In this document: positions 25,582 to 34,848 of the stretch, piece after piece
Layout: the number at the start of each line of letters is the position of its first letter
How positions within the stretch are numbered: the stretch's first letter is position 1
Origin: Paraburkholderia sp. CNPSo 3272
Lineage (GTDB): Bacteria > Pseudomonadota > Gammaproteobacteria > Burkholderiales > Burkholderiaceae
Reading direction: 5' to 3'
DNA: 64,000 nt
Assembly: GCF_024206495.1 (NCBI RefSeq)
Contig: NZ_JAMBPQ010000010.1
Location: 171,334 to 235,333, forward strand
Notes under the pieces: generated by a model
What the model saw: the letters and a program-made list of their open reading frames with translations, nothing else
Databases searched by the model: none
Told to the model about the DNA's origin: nothing
Made by a program: the position numbers and the translations under genes

Positions 25582-26349
25582 ATGCCGCAATCCATTATGC
25601 CCCCGGACGGAACACCGGCCGCCCGCGATTCATGGCGCGAAGGCGAACGCATCGACGCCGCCAACGCCGCGCGCCTCGCGGCGCTGTTCGAGCGCTGCGC
25701 GTGGTTCCGCGGGCTTGCGCCCGAGCATCGCGAGTGGGTGCTGGCGTCCTCGCATGCGCAAGGCTATGCCGCGGGCGCGATCGTCGCCGCGCGCGAAGCG
25801 CCCTCCGACTGGTGGCTCGGCGTGAGTTCCGGCCTCGTGAAGCTGGCGATCTTCAATGCATCGGGGCGCGGCGGCACGTTTTCGGGCGTCCCGCATGGCG
25901 GCTGGTTCGGCGAGGGGAGCGTGATCAAGCGCGAGCCGCGCAAGTACGACGTGATCGCGCTGCAGCCGTCGCTCGTCATGGCCGTCGCCACCGGGACGTT
26001 CCACCGGCTCATGGATTGCAGCCTGCCGTTCAACCGCTTCGTGATCCATCAGCTCAACAACCGCATGGGCGAGTTCATCGCGTTGATCCAGAACAGCCGC
26101 TTGCTCGACGTCGATGCGCGCGTCGCGCAGTCGCTCGCGCAGATGTTCAATCCCGATCTCTACCCCGAGACGGGCCGGGCGCTCGACATCTCGCAGGAGG
26201 AGATCGGCATGCTGGCGGGCGCGTCGCGTCAACGGATCAATCAGGCCCTGCAGACGCTGGAGCGCCAGGGGCTCGTCGCGCTCTCGTATAACCGCGTGGA
26301 CGTGCTCGATCTCGACGGGCTGCGCGCGTTTGGCCGCGACCAGATCTGA
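25582..26349 (+). CDS. Crp/Fnr family transcriptional regulator
   Basis: 255-aa regulator with an N-terminal cyclic-nucleotide-binding fold (about 30-155, including GGWFGEGSVIKREPRKYDVIA). A C-terminal winged helix (about 180-250) contains DISQEEIGMLAGASRQRINQ, typical of Crp/Fnr recognition helices. No Fnr-type cysteine cluster is seen, and cAMP-contact residues are not obvious, so the effector is unknown. It is divergent from the acyl-CoA synthetase gene, separated by 158 bases. Confidence 0.86.
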   Translation: MPQSIMPPDGTPAARDSWREGERIDAANAARLAALFERCAWFRGLAPEHREWVLASSHAQGYAAGAIVAAREAPSDWWLGVSSGLVKLAIFNASGRGGTFSGVPHGGWFGEGSVIKREPRKYDVIALQPSLVMAVATGTFHRLMDCSLPFNRFVIHQLNNRMGEFIALIQNSRLLDVDARVAQSLAQMFNPDLYPETGRALDISQEEIGMLAGASRQRINQALQTLERQGLVALSYNRVDVLDLDGLRAFGRDQI

Positions 26350-26465
26350 AGCTTGCAGAACTCCTCATCAATCTTGCGGGGAATAGAAGACTCTCTCCCT
26401 CGCGAGCCGGTTTTTACGCATGGCCGCGCTGCGTAGACTTTGCTCATCGAATTCTTACGGAGAGC

Positions 26466-26825
26466 ATGGTGAAAAACGCAATGCTGCGCGCGGCGCTGGT
26501 GTCGATGATGGCGATCGTTCCGGCGGTCTCGTTTGCCCAATCCGCCGGGACGCACAACGGCCCGGTGACGCGCGCCCAGGTGCTTCAGGAATTGGTCGAT
26601 CTGGAGTCGGTGGGCTACTACCCGGCTTCGGCGAACGACGCCACGTATCCGGAAGATGTGCAGAGCGCCATGCGCCGGCTCGCTGAAAAGCGCGCCAACG
26701 AAGCGCGTCTGGCGCAGGAGCAGGTCGCGCAATCGGCTTACGGCACGCCGCCCGCGCCCAATGCAGAAGCGGGCGCGCCCGTCGTGTCGGGCAGCGAGCC
26801 GCCGCCCGCATATCGCGACCATTGA
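26466..26825 (+). CDS. DUF4148 domain exported protein
   Basis: 119-aa secreted protein with a signal peptide (AALVSMMAIVPAVSFA, cleavage after FAQS). The DUF4148 core is GPVTRAQVLQELVDLESVGY, then the YPEDVQSAMRRLAEK helix. This family is strongly associated with Burkholderiaceae and usually occurs in several copies; the function is unknown. The C-terminal 35 residues are Pro/Ala-rich and disordered. A later start at MLRAALVS (26481) is possible. Confidence 0.85.
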   Translation: MVKNAMLRAALVSMMAIVPAVSFAQSAGTHNGPVTRAQVLQELVDLESVGYYPASANDATYPEDVQSAMRRLAEKRANEARLAQEQVAQSAYGTPPAPNAEAGAPVVSGSEPPPAYRDH

Positions 26826-26833
26826 CGGCGGCG

Positions 26834-28618
26834 CTAGCCGCGCGCTGAGCCGGGCCGGGTGCCGCTGACACCTTTGGCGCTCTCGGGTGCGGCCGCGACA
26901 TCGGGCGGCACGCCGAGCAACTGGAGCGTGCCCGCCGTCACAGCCGAGAACACCGGCCCCGCGACCGTGCCGCCGTAGAACGCCTTGCCCGCAGGATCGT
27001 CGATCATGACCGCGACGATCACGCGCGGCGCGCTCATCGGCGCCATGCCGACGAACAGCGCCCGATAGCGGTTCTTCGCGTAGCCCGCGCCGACCTGCTT
27101 GCGCGCGGTGCCGGTCTTGCCGCCCACCCGATAGCCTTCCACATTCGCGGCGCGCCCCGTGCCGCCGTCGCTCGTCGCCATCTCCAGCATCTTGCGCATG
27201 GCGGCGGCCGTGGCAGGCGTCGTGACCGCGCGCGCCGCCGACGCGGAGGCACCGCCCGCGCCGCCCGGCGCTTCGCGCAGGAGGGTGGCCGGGTACAGCG
27301 TGCCGTCGCCGGCGTAGGCCGTGTAGATCTGCGCCATCTGCAAAAGCGAAGTGGACAGGCCGTAGCCATATGCCATCGTCGCCTGTTCGATGGGGCGCCA
27401 GCGCGCCCACGGCCGCACGCGGCCAGGCGCTGCGCCCGGGAACGTTACGCCGGGCCGCTGCCCGAGCCCGTACTCCTGATACTTGTCCCAGATCGTTTGG
27501 GCGGGCAGATTCAGCGCGAGCTTGGCGAGCGCGATGTTGCTCGACTTCTGGATCGCCTCCGCCACGGTCATGCGGCCGTGATTCGAGGTGTCGTGAATGA
27601 TCGCGGGGCCGATGCGGTAGGTGCCCGGCGCGGTGTCGATGATGGTGTTCGCGTTGACCTTGTGCAGGTCCATCGCCAGCGAAACGACCACGGGCTTGAT
27701 GGTCGAGCCGGGCTCGAACGTGTCGACCACGGCGCGGTTGCGCAACTGCTTGCCCGTGAGCCGCGCGCGGTCGTTCGGGTCGAACGACGGCCAGTTCGCG
27801 AGCGCGAGGATTTCACCGTTCTGCGCGTCGAGCACGACGACGCTGCCCGCTTGCGCATGATTCTTCGCCACGGCGGCCTTGAGCTGGGTGTACGCGAGCT
27901 GCTGCACGCGCCGGTCGATGGTGAGCTGCACGGTGTCGCCGTTGCGCGGCTGCACGCGCTCGCTCGGCTCGGAAATGACGCGCCCGAGCCGGTCGCGGAT
28001 CACCTCGCGCTGGCCCGGCGTGCCGCGCAGGCGCGCGTTCGCGGCAAGCTCCACGCCTTCCTGACCGGCGTCTTCGATGTCGGTGAAGCCCACGACGTGC
28101 GCGGCCGACTCGCCTTCCGGGTAATAGCGCTTCGAGTCGGCGATCAGGGTGATGCCGCCCGCCCCCATCTCGTCGATGTGCGCGGCGGTTTCGGCGTCGA
28201 CCTGGCGCTTGAGCAGCACGAAGGAGCGGTCACCCGCAACGCGCCGCTCCAGTTCCGCGAGCGGCATCTCGAGCACGCGCGCGAGCGGCGCGTGCGCGGC
28301 GGCGTCCAGAAGCCGCGGATTCACCCAGACTTCGAAGGTCGCGAGGCTCACGGCCAGCAGCGCGCCGTTGCGGTCGACGATGCGCCCGCGCATGGCGTCG
28401 AGCTCCAGCGTGCGCTGATAGCGCTTTTGGCCCTGCTTCACGTAAAAGCCGTGGTTGGCGACCTGAATCCAGAACGCGCGCCCGGCCAGCGCCGCAAAGG
28501 CCGCGAAGGTGATGAACACGACGAACTTCGAGCGCCACGCGGGCAGGCGCGGCGCAAGCATCGGGTGACGGGTCGCGGTGGCGTGCGGGTCGCGCGGCGG
28601 TTTCCTGGAACGGTTCAT
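26834..28618 (-). CDS. Peptidoglycan D,D-transpeptidase, FtsI/PBP3-like, outside the dcw cluster
   Basis: 594-aa class B penicillin-binding protein that cross-links septal or alternative peptidoglycan. A cytoplasmic tail and one membrane helix (FVVFITFAAFAALAGRAFW) are followed by the PBP dimerisation domain and the transpeptidase domain. Active-site motifs are complete: STIK (Ser305, Lys308), SSN (359-361) and KTGT (501-504). It is not next to mraW, ftsL or murE, so it is probably a second FtsI paralogue. In B. pseudomallei an orphan PBP3 on chromosome 2 is the ceftazidime target; equivalence here is an inference. A good sigma-70 promoter lies 30 bases upstream. Confidence 0.9.
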   Translation of the reverse strand: MNRSRKPPRDPHATATRHPMLAPRLPAWRSKFVVFITFAAFAALAGRAFWIQVANHGFYVKQGQKRYQRTLELDAMRGRIVDRNGALLAVSLATFEVWVNPRLLDAAAHAPLARVLEMPLAELERRVAGDRSFVLLKRQVDAETAAHIDEMGAGGITLIADSKRYYPEGESAAHVVGFTDIEDAGQEGVELAANARLRGTPGQREVIRDRLGRVISEPSERVQPRNGDTVQLTIDRRVQQLAYTQLKAAVAKNHAQAGSVVVLDAQNGEILALANWPSFDPNDRARLTGKQLRNRAVVDTFEPGSTIKPVVVSLAMDLHKVNANTIIDTAPGTYRIGPAIIHDTSNHGRMTVAEAIQKSSNIALAKLALNLPAQTIWDKYQEYGLGQRPGVTFPGAAPGRVRPWARWRPIEQATMAYGYGLSTSLLQMAQIYTAYAGDGTLYPATLLREAPGGAGGASASAARAVTTPATAAAMRKMLEMATSDGGTGRAANVEGYRVGGKTGTARKQVGAGYAKNRYRALFVGMAPMSAPRVIVAVMIDDPAGKAFYGGTVAGPVFSAVTAGTLQLLGVPPDVAAAPESAKGVSGTRPGSARG

Positions 28619-28647
28619 CGACAAGGCGGGGTGGAAGGCAGAATAAC

Positions 28648-28676
28648 ATTGTAAACATGATGTAATTTAATTGAAA
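28648..28676 (-). promoter_or_regulatory. Candidate sigma-70 promoter of the FtsI-like gene
   Basis: On the minus strand TTTCAA (-35) and TACAAT (-10) are 17 bases apart, in an AT-rich patch unlike the surroundings. The predicted start of transcription would be about 20-25 bases before the ATG at 28618. Read by eye only. Confidence 0.5.
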
Positions 28677-28813
28677 TGATCGGTGCCCACGTCCGCGAGG
28701 CTGTTGGGCGCGCGTCGCAGAGAAGCGGGGGAGAGGCGCAAAGCGAAGCGGGCCGCGAATGCGGCCCGGCGGGAAGACAAACAAACCGGCGGCGAGCCGG
28801 TATGGCGACAACG

Positions 28814-30370
28814 TTACATGTGCGCGGGCAAGCGGAAGCTCGCGATCGATTCGCGCAGCCCGCTCACCTGATCCTTGAGCGAGTGGGCGGCGGCGGCGGC
28901 CTGTTCCACGAGCGCCGCGTTCTGCTGCGTCACCTGATCCATCTCGCCCACGGCGCGGTTGACCTGCTCGATACCGGCGCTCTGCTCGCGCGAAGCGTTG
29001 CTGATCTCTTCGAGGATTTCGTGCACGCGTCGCACCGACTGCACGATCTCGGTCATCGTCGAGCCCGCGTTGGTCACGAGATGCTGGCCTTCGGTCACGG
29101 TGCCGGTCGACTTTTCGATCAGCGCCTTGATCTCCTTGGCGGCGGTGGCGGAGCGCTGCGCGAGGCTGCGCACTTCGGCGGCCACCACCGCGAAGCCGCG
29201 GCCCTGCTCGCCCGCGCGCGCCGCTTCGACGGCGGCGTTCAGGGCAAGGATGTTGGTCTGGAACGCAATGCCGTCGATCACGCCGATGATGTCGCCGATC
29301 TGCTGCGAGCTCGTCGTGATGTCGCCCATGGTGCGCACCACGTCCTCGACCACGGCGCTGCCGCGCGTAGCGACGTCGGCGGCCTGGCTCGCGAGCGAAG
29401 CCGCATGCTGGGCGCTATCCGCGTTCTGGCGCACGTTCGCGGTCATCTGATCCATGCTCGACGCGGTCTGCACGAGCGCCGCCGCCTGTTCCTCGGTGCG
29501 TTGCGAGAGATCCGTGTTGCCCGCCGCAATCTCGTTCGCGCCAACGTTGATGTTTTCCGCGCCGCTACGCACGCGCGAGACGGTTTGCACGAGCGCCGTC
29601 TGCATCGTCGCGAGCGCGCGCATCAGGCTGGCCTCGTTCGTGCCCTGCGCCTGCAGCCGCAAGGTGAGGTCGCCCTCGGCGATGCGATTGGCCGCATCGA
29701 CCGCGCCTTCCAGTTCGCCCCCGATGCTGCTGCGCACGCTGCGCACCACGAGCACCATCACCGCCGTGGCGGCGGCGCCCAGCACGAACGTCACGCCGAG
29801 CCAGCGCAGCAGGCTGTCGTAGAACTCGGCGCGCACGTCGTCCATGTACATGCCCGTCACGATCACCCAGTCCCACGGCGCGAAGCGGCGGCCGTAGCTC
29901 GTCTTCGGCACGGGCTCGCTGTGGCCGGGCTTGGCCCAGAGGTAGTCGAGGAAGCCGCCGTTCGGGCCGCTCGCGGCCCTGACGAGCTCGCTGAACACGT
30001 GGGTGCCCGCGGGATCGGTGAAGTCGGCAAGCATTTTGCCGTCGAGTTCGGGCTTGATCGGATGCATCAGCATGACCGACTGCGAGTTGTTGATGCTCAG
30101 GTACCCGTCGGTGCCGTACCGGATCGAGGCGATCACGGCGAGCGCCTGCTTCTGGGCATCGGCCTCGGGCATGACGTTGCGTTGTGAGAGGCCGTAATAG
30201 TAGTTCGTAACGCTCATTGCTTCTTCGACGAGCGTGGTGAGCTGCGCGCGCCGCTCGCGGATCATCGACTCGCGGCTTTGCCAGGCGCCAAAGGCGACGA
30301 TCAACAGCAGGCCGATCCAGAGGATCGCGATCATCGAGCGGAGCTTCTTGTTGAGGGTCATGGTCTGCAT
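28814..30370 (-). CDS. Methyl-accepting chemotaxis protein with periplasmic Cache sensor
   Basis: 518-aa chemoreceptor. The first membrane helix ([18 protein letters not shown]) is followed by a periplasmic single Cache domain (about 35-185, with [11 protein letters not shown] and [10 protein letters not shown]). A second helix, a HAMP linker and a long coiled-coil signalling domain follow. The CheA/CheW tip reads [21 protein letters not shown]. No C-terminal CheR-binding pentapeptide is present. The ligand is unknown; related Cache_2 receptors sense carboxylic acids. An ATG three codons later (30361) is an alternative start. No sigma-28 promoter is obvious upstream. Confidence 0.92.
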   Translation of the reverse strand: MQTMTLNKKLRSMIAILWIGLLLIVAFGAWQSRESMIRERRAQLTTLVEEAMSVTNYYYGLSQRNVMPEADAQKQALAVIASIRYGTDGYLSINNSQSVMLMHPIKPELDGKMLADFTDPAGTHVFSELVRAASGPNGGFLDYLWAKPGHSEPVPKTSYGRRFAPWDWVIVTGMYMDDVRAEFYDSLLRWLGVTFVLGAAATAVMVLVVRSVRSSIGGELEGAVDAANRIAEGDLTLRLQAQGTNEASLMRALATMQTALVQTVSRVRSGAENINVGANEIAAGNTDLSQRTEEQAAALVQTASSMDQMTANVRQNADSAQHAASLASQAADVATRGSAVVEDVVRTMGDITTSSQQIGDIIGVIDGIAFQTNILALNAAVEAARAGEQGRGFAVVAAEVRSLAQRSATAAKEIKALIEKSTGTVTEGQHLVTNAGSTMTEIVQSVRRVHEILEEISNASREQSAGIEQVNRAVGEMDQVTQQNAALVEQAAAAAHSLKDQVSGLRESIASFRLPAHM

Positions 30371-30643
30371 GGTCGGTCGGGGTCTTTCACAGGGCAGGGT
30401 CGGTACGACTGGCGATACGTTGCCGCCAGAGTGTGTTTACGGCCCACGCAAACGTGCGCGAGACCCAGGGCGAACCCTGTCCAGGCGGTTTTTTCTTCAT
30501 ACAAAACAACGAACTTTGATCTCGCGCAAATGACGCGTCGCTGAAACGCCCACGAACACGCCGCCAAAAGCCACAAATTTCACAGCAACTCCATGATTTG
30601 CCACTCTTTGCCGGGATCGACTGCGGATAGGAATCATTTCCGA

Positions 30644-30649
30644 TATAGT
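30644..30649 (+). promoter_or_regulatory. Candidate -10 element of the phosphonate operon
   Basis: TATAGT lies 132 bases before the pepM start, in the only AT-leaning part of a 410-base upstream region. No good -35 is present at 17 bases. Instead a GGAA / TTCC repeat (30630-30641) overlaps that zone, which would suit an activator-dependent promoter. The leader after it can form a GC-rich hairpin around 30661-30688. Weak evidence, by eye. Confidence 0.3.
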
Positions 30650-30780
30650 CGCGGCTTTGCCCCGGCCGCCCTCAATTCGAGGCCGGCGATGACGCGGGGA
30701 TGAAGGACCTTTACCAACGATGCGACGCACACGGCGCAGCCTCCGCTGCCGCCCGCATGACGTCCACTGGAGCAACAAGA

Positions 30781-32502
30781 ATGAACGCACGCGAACCCGC
30801 CCTGGTCCCCGCCGCTCGTGCCGCATCGCGCAGCGCGCGGCTGCGCCAGATGCTGACCAGCAACGAACTCGAATTCCTGATGGAAGCGCACAACGGCCTT
30901 TCCGCACGCATTGCGCGCGAGGCGGGCTTCAAGGCGATCTGGGGCTCGGGCCTCTCGATCTCCGCTCAGTTCGGCGTGCGCGACAACAACGAGGCGAGCT
31001 GGACCCAGGTGGTCGACAACCTCGAGTTCATGGCCGACGCGAGCGACCTGCCCATCCTGCTCGACGGCGACACCGGCTACGGCAACTTCAACAACGTGCG
31101 CCGTCTCGTGCGCAAGCTGGAGCAGCGCGGCATTGCGGGCGTGTGCATCGAAGACAAGCAGTTCCCGAAGACCAACAGCTTCATCAAGGGCGAGGCGCAG
31201 CCGCTCGCCGACATCGACGAGTTCTGCGGCAAGATCAAGGCGGGCAAGGACTCGCAGACCGACGAGCACTTCTCGATCGTCGCGCGCGTCGAGGCGCTGA
31301 TCGCGGGCTGGGGCATGGACGAAGCGCTCAAGCGCGCCGAGGCGTATCGCCAGGCCGGCGCTGATGCGATCCTCATCCACAGCAAGCTCTCGAAGCCTGA
31401 CGAGATTCTCACGTTCGCGCGCGAGTGGGCGGGCCGCGGCCCGCTCGTGATCGTGCCGACCAAGTACTACAGCACGCCGACCGATGTGTTCCGCAAGGCG
31501 GGCATCAGCACGGTGATCTGGGCGAACCACCAGATCCGCGCGGCCGTTTCGGCCATGCAGGCCGTGACCAGGACGATTTACGAAACGCAAACACTCGTCG
31601 ATGTCGAAGACCGTATTGCTACGGTTAACGAAATTTTCCGCTTGCAGGACGCCGACGAATACTCGGAAGCCGAAGACCGCTACCTTTCCTCTTCGTCGCG
31701 CGGCGCAGGCTCGGCGATCGTGCTGGCCGCGAGCCGCGGCTCGGGCCTCGACGCCTACACGCACGACAAGCCCAAGGTCATGCTGCCGGTTGCGGGCAAG
31801 CCGCTCCTGCGCTGGCTCGTCGATGCGTTCAAGAAGCAGTCGGTCAACGACATCACCGTGGTGGGCGGCTACAAGGCCGAGGCCATCGACACGGCGGGCA
31901 TCAAGCTCGTGCGCAACGAGCGTTTCGCGCAGACGAACGAACTGGCTTCCCTCGCGTGCGCGGTTGGCGCGCTCGATAACGACACAGTGATTTCGTACGG
32001 CGACCTCGTGTTCCGCAGCTACATCCTGCGCGATCTCGTGGAAAGCGAAGCGGACTTCAGCGTGGTGGTGGATTCGTCGCCCGAGTCGGAGAACAGCAGC
32101 ACGCGCGACTTCGCATGGTGCTCGGCCGCCGACGAGCGCGATCTGTTCGGCAACAGGGTGTTCCTCGAGCGCGTGGCGAACGATCGGGCCGCGGACGGTA
32201 CGGCCGCGAACGGCGCGGCCCCGCACGGCCGCTGGATCGGCCTCGTGAACGTGCGCGGCGCGGGCCGCGCGAAGCTCGCGAAGAAGCTCGCGCAGCTGCA
32301 GACGCGCGCCGACTTCGACACGCTCGACATGCCGGCGCTGCTCAACGCACTGATCGCAGACGGCGAGAAAATCGAAGTGCAGTACGTGCACGGCCACTGG
32401 CGCGGCGTGAACGACCTCGAAGACTTCCGCCGCGCGGGAGATTTCGCTCAGGGCGTCTATACGCACGCGCAAACGCCGCTGGGCGCGGAGGGCCAGGCAT
32501 GA
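30781..32502 (+). CDS. pepM: Phosphoenolpyruvate mutase fused to a nucleotidyltransferase
   Basis: 573-aa two-domain enzyme. The N-terminal domain (about 20-290) is PEP mutase, which rearranges PEP to phosphonopyruvate and makes the C-P bond. It has the catalytic LDGDTGYGN loop (D95) and the PepM signature [10 protein letters not shown] (124-133), which separates it from isocitrate-lyase relatives. After a short linker, residues 310-570 form a sugar-phosphate-type nucleotidyltransferase domain ([13 protein letters not shown] near 330), like PntC cytidylyltransferases that make CMP-AEP. The nucleotide loop reads LAASRGSGL, differing from the usual LAAGxGSRL. An Ala/Gly-rich insert lies at about 466-484. 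GGAG precedes the ATG. The stop overlaps the next gene by 4 bases. Confidence 0.92.
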   Translation: MNAREPALVPAARAASRSARLRQMLTSNELEFLMEAHNGLSARIAREAGFKAIWGSGLSISAQFGVRDNNEASWTQVVDNLEFMADASDLPILLDGDTGYGNFNNVRRLVRKLEQRGIAGVCIEDKQFPKTNSFIKGEAQPLADIDEFCGKIKAGKDSQTDEHFSIVARVEALIAGWGMDEALKRAEAYRQAGADAILIHSKLSKPDEILTFAREWAGRGPLVIVPTKYYSTPTDVFRKAGISTVIWANHQIRAAVSAMQAVTRTIYETQTLVDVEDRIATVNEIFRLQDADEYSEAEDRYLSSSSRGAGSAIVLAASRGSGLDAYTHDKPKVMLPVAGKPLLRWLVDAFKKQSVNDITVVGGYKAEAIDTAGIKLVRNERFAQTNELASLACAVGALDNDTVISYGDLVFRSYILRDLVESEADFSVVVDSSPESENSSTRDFAWCSAADERDLFGNRVFLERVANDRAADGTAANGAAPHGRWIGLVNVRGAGRAKLAKKLAQLQTRADFDTLDMPALLNALIADGEKIEVQYVHGHWRGVNDLEDFRRAGDFAQGVYTHAQTPLGAEGQA

Positions 32503-33698
32503 TCGAAGCCGCACAATTCGTCGAAGCGGCGCGCTCGCGCGGCTTCGAGTGGTACGCCGGCGTGCCGTGCTCGTACCTCACGCCGTTCATCAACTACGTG
32601 TTGCAGGACGACTCGCTGCACTACGTGAGCGCGGCCAATGAAGGCGACGCGGTCGCAGTCATCGCGGGCATGGCGCTCGCGGGCAAGCGCGGCATCACGA
32701 TGATGCAGAACTCGGGTCTCGGCAACGCCGTGAGCCCGCTCACCTCGCTCACGTGGACGTTCCGCCTGCCGCAACTGCTGATCGTGACGTGGCGCGGCCA
32801 ACCGGGCGTGCCCGACGAGCCGCAGCACGCGCTGATGGGCCCGGTCACGCCGCAGATGCTGGAAACGATGGAAATTCCGTGGGAGACGTTCCCCACGGAA
32901 GCCGACCAGATCGCGGCGGCGCTCGATCGCGCCATCGAGCACATGGAAAAAACGGGCCGCCCGTACGCGCTCGTCATGCAGAAGGGCAGCGTGGCGCCGT
33001 ACGAACTCGAGGGCGGCGGCGCGATGCCGGCAAAGCACGCGCTGCCTGTCGCGCAGACCCATTGGACCGGACGGACGTCTGAGCAACTGCCCACGCGCCA
33101 GCAGGCGCTCGAGCGCGTGATCGCCGCGACGCCTGCCGAGTCGACGGTGGTAGTCGCCTCGACGGGCTTCTGCGGCCGCGAACTCTATGCGCTCGACGAC
33201 CGCTCGAACCAGCTCTACATGGTGGGCTCGATGGGCTGCGTCACGCCGTTCGCGCTCGGCCTCGCGCTCGCTCGGCCCGACCTGAATGTGGTCGCGCTCG
33301 ACGGCGACGGCGCGGCGCTCATGCGCATGGGCGTGTTCGCCACGCTCGGCGCCTATGGCCCCGCGAACCTCACTCACGTGCTGCTCGACAACGGCGCGCA
33401 CGATTCGACGGGTGGCCAGGCCACCGTGTCGGGGCAGGTGTCGTTCGCCAACGTGGCCGCCGCGTGCGGTTACGCCGACGCCGTGGAAGGCGACGGTCTC
33501 GCCATGCTCGATGGGGTGCTCGCCGCCGCGCGCGATCGCGCGAAGAGCGCTTCGGGTGTCGAAGGCACGCGCTTCGTACGCCTGACGATTCGCCGCGGCA
33601 CGCCCGAGGGTCTGCCGCGCCCCACGATCACGCCGCCCGATGTGAAGACGCGCCTCATGCGCCACATCGGCGCCGCTGTCGTTAAGTCTGCTGAATAA
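32499..33698 (+). CDS. ppd: Phosphonopyruvate decarboxylase
   Basis: 399-aa thiamine-diphosphate enzyme that converts phosphonopyruvate to phosphonoacetaldehyde and pulls the unfavourable PEP mutase reaction forward. The N-terminal catalytic half contains [19 protein letters not shown]. The C-terminal half contains the ThDP/Mg motif [10 protein letters not shown]...[13 protein letters not shown]. The ATG is embedded in the pepM stop (ATGA), so the two are translationally coupled. Related sulfopyruvate decarboxylases share the fold, but the flanking pepM and AEP transaminase settle the assignment. Confidence 0.94.
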   Translation: MIEAAQFVEAARSRGFEWYAGVPCSYLTPFINYVLQDDSLHYVSAANEGDAVAVIAGMALAGKRGITMMQNSGLGNAVSPLTSLTWTFRLPQLLIVTWRGQPGVPDEPQHALMGPVTPQMLETMEIPWETFPTEADQIAAALDRAIEHMEKTGRPYALVMQKGSVAPYELEGGGAMPAKHALPVAQTHWTGRTSEQLPTRQQALERVIAATPAESTVVVASTGFCGRELYALDDRSNQLYMVGSMGCVTPFALGLALARPDLNVVALDGDGAALMRMGVFATLGAYGPANLTHVLLDNGAHDSTGGQATVSGQVSFANVAAACGYADAVEGDGLAMLDGVLAAARDRAKSASGVEGTRFVRLTIRRGTPEGLPRPTITPPDVKTRLMRHIGAAVVKSAE

Positions 33699-33708
33699 GG
33701 AACTACCG

Positions 33709-34776
33709 ATGCTGCTGCTCAATCCCGGCCCGGTCACGCTCACCGAACGCGTGCGCCGGAGCCTGCTCCAGGAAGATCTGTGCCATCGCGAAAGCGAGTT
33801 CTTCGACGTGCAGGAAGAGGCGCGCACGCGCCTCGTGGGCGTCTACGATCTCGATCCCGCGCAGTGGCAGGCCGTGCTCATGACGGGTTCCGGCACGGCT
33901 GCGGTCGAAAGCATGATCTCGACGCTCGTGCCCGCGAACGGCAAGCTGCTGATCGTCGAGAACGGCGTGTATGGCGAGCGCATCACCGCGATTGCGAAGC
34001 AGTACGGCATCGCGCACGAGGTCGTCAAACACGACTGGATGCAGGCGCCGGACCTCGCGCGGATCACCGCCGCGCTCGACGCCGACAAATCGGTCACGCA
34101 CGTCGCGATCATTCATCACGAAACAACCACGGGCCGCCTGAACGATCTGCGCGCACTGGGCGAAGCGTGCCGCGCGCGCGGCGTGCAAATGCTCGTGGAC
34201 GGCGTGAGCAGCTTCGGTTCCGAAGCGATCGATTTCGCCGACGCGAGCATCGCGGCGGTGGCGGCCACGGCGAACAAGTGCCTGCACGGCGTGCCGGGCG
34301 CGGCCTTCGTGGTCGTGCGCCGCGCCGCGCTCGCGCAAGCGCATAGCCGCACGTACTACCTCGACCTCAAGCGTCTTGCCACGCTGCAGGACCAGCGCAA
34401 TACGCCGTTCACGCCTTCCGTGCACGCCTATTACGCGCTCGTCGAGGCGCTGCGCGAACTCGCCGACGAAGGCGGCTGGCAGGCGCGTCACGCGCACTAT
34501 GCGGCGCTTTCCGAGCAGGTGCGCGCAGGGCTCGCCGCGCGCGGCATGGAGAGCGTGCTGCCGAAGGACGAGTCGTCAGTGGTGCTGCGCGCCTTCCGCT
34601 TGCCCGCGGGCGTCGATTATCCCGCGCTGCATGACGCGCTCAAGGCGAGCGGCTTCGTGATCTATGCGGGGCAGGGCGGCTTGTCCGCGGAACTGTTCCG
34701 CATTTCGACCATGGGGGACATCCACGCCGCCGACGTCGACCGCTTGCTGGCGGCGTTCGATGAAGTGACGCGTTAA
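33709..34776 (+). CDS. phnW: 2-aminoethylphosphonate:pyruvate transaminase
   Basis: 355-aa class V PLP aminotransferase. In this operon it most likely runs in the biosynthetic direction, from phosphonoacetaldehyde to 2-aminoethylphosphonate (AEP). LLNPGPVTLTERV opens the protein, the PLP-lysine motif is ANKCLHGVPGAAF near residue 190, and SSFGSEAIDF lies before it. AAGGAAC precedes the ATG, ten bases after the ppd stop. No phosphonatase (phnX) is adjacent, which argues against the catabolic role. An intrinsic terminator follows, closing a three-gene operon. Confidence 0.93.
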   Translation: MLLLNPGPVTLTERVRRSLLQEDLCHRESEFFDVQEEARTRLVGVYDLDPAQWQAVLMTGSGTAAVESMISTLVPANGKLLIVENGVYGERITAIAKQYGIAHEVVKHDWMQAPDLARITAALDADKSVTHVAIIHHETTTGRLNDLRALGEACRARGVQMLVDGVSSFGSEAIDFADASIAAVAATANKCLHGVPGAAFVVVRRAALAQAHSRTYYLDLKRLATLQDQRNTPFTPSVHAYYALVEALRELADEGGWQARHAHYAALSEQVRAGLAARGMESVLPKDESSVVLRAFRLPAGVDYPALHDALKASGFVIYAGQGGLSAELFRISTMGDIHAADVDRLLAAFDEVTR

Positions 34777-34807
34777 GCGCGTATTTCGAATATTGCGAAA
34801 GCGATTG

Positions 34808-34836
34808 ACGGGCGGCTTCGGCCGCCCGTTTGCTTT
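34808..34836 (+). terminator. Intrinsic terminator of the phosphonate operon
   Basis: The perfect 9-bp stem ACGGGCGGC / GCCGCCCGT has a TTCG tetraloop and is followed by a T-rich tail (TTTGCTTTT). It lies 32 bases after the phnW stop and ends the pepM-ppd-phnW transcript. Confidence 0.88.
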
Positions 34837-34848
34837 TGCGGCCGCGCT

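Noticed and set aside
30700..30780. An upstream extension of pepM by 27 codons
   Set aside because: The ATG at 30781 has a GGAG at proper distance and the extra residues do not resemble the PepM N-terminus.
33709..34776. phnW as a sign of AEP degradation
   Set aside because: Neither phosphonatase (phnX), phnA/phnY nor a phosphonate ABC transporter is adjacent, while pepM and ppd are, so a biosynthetic role fits better.
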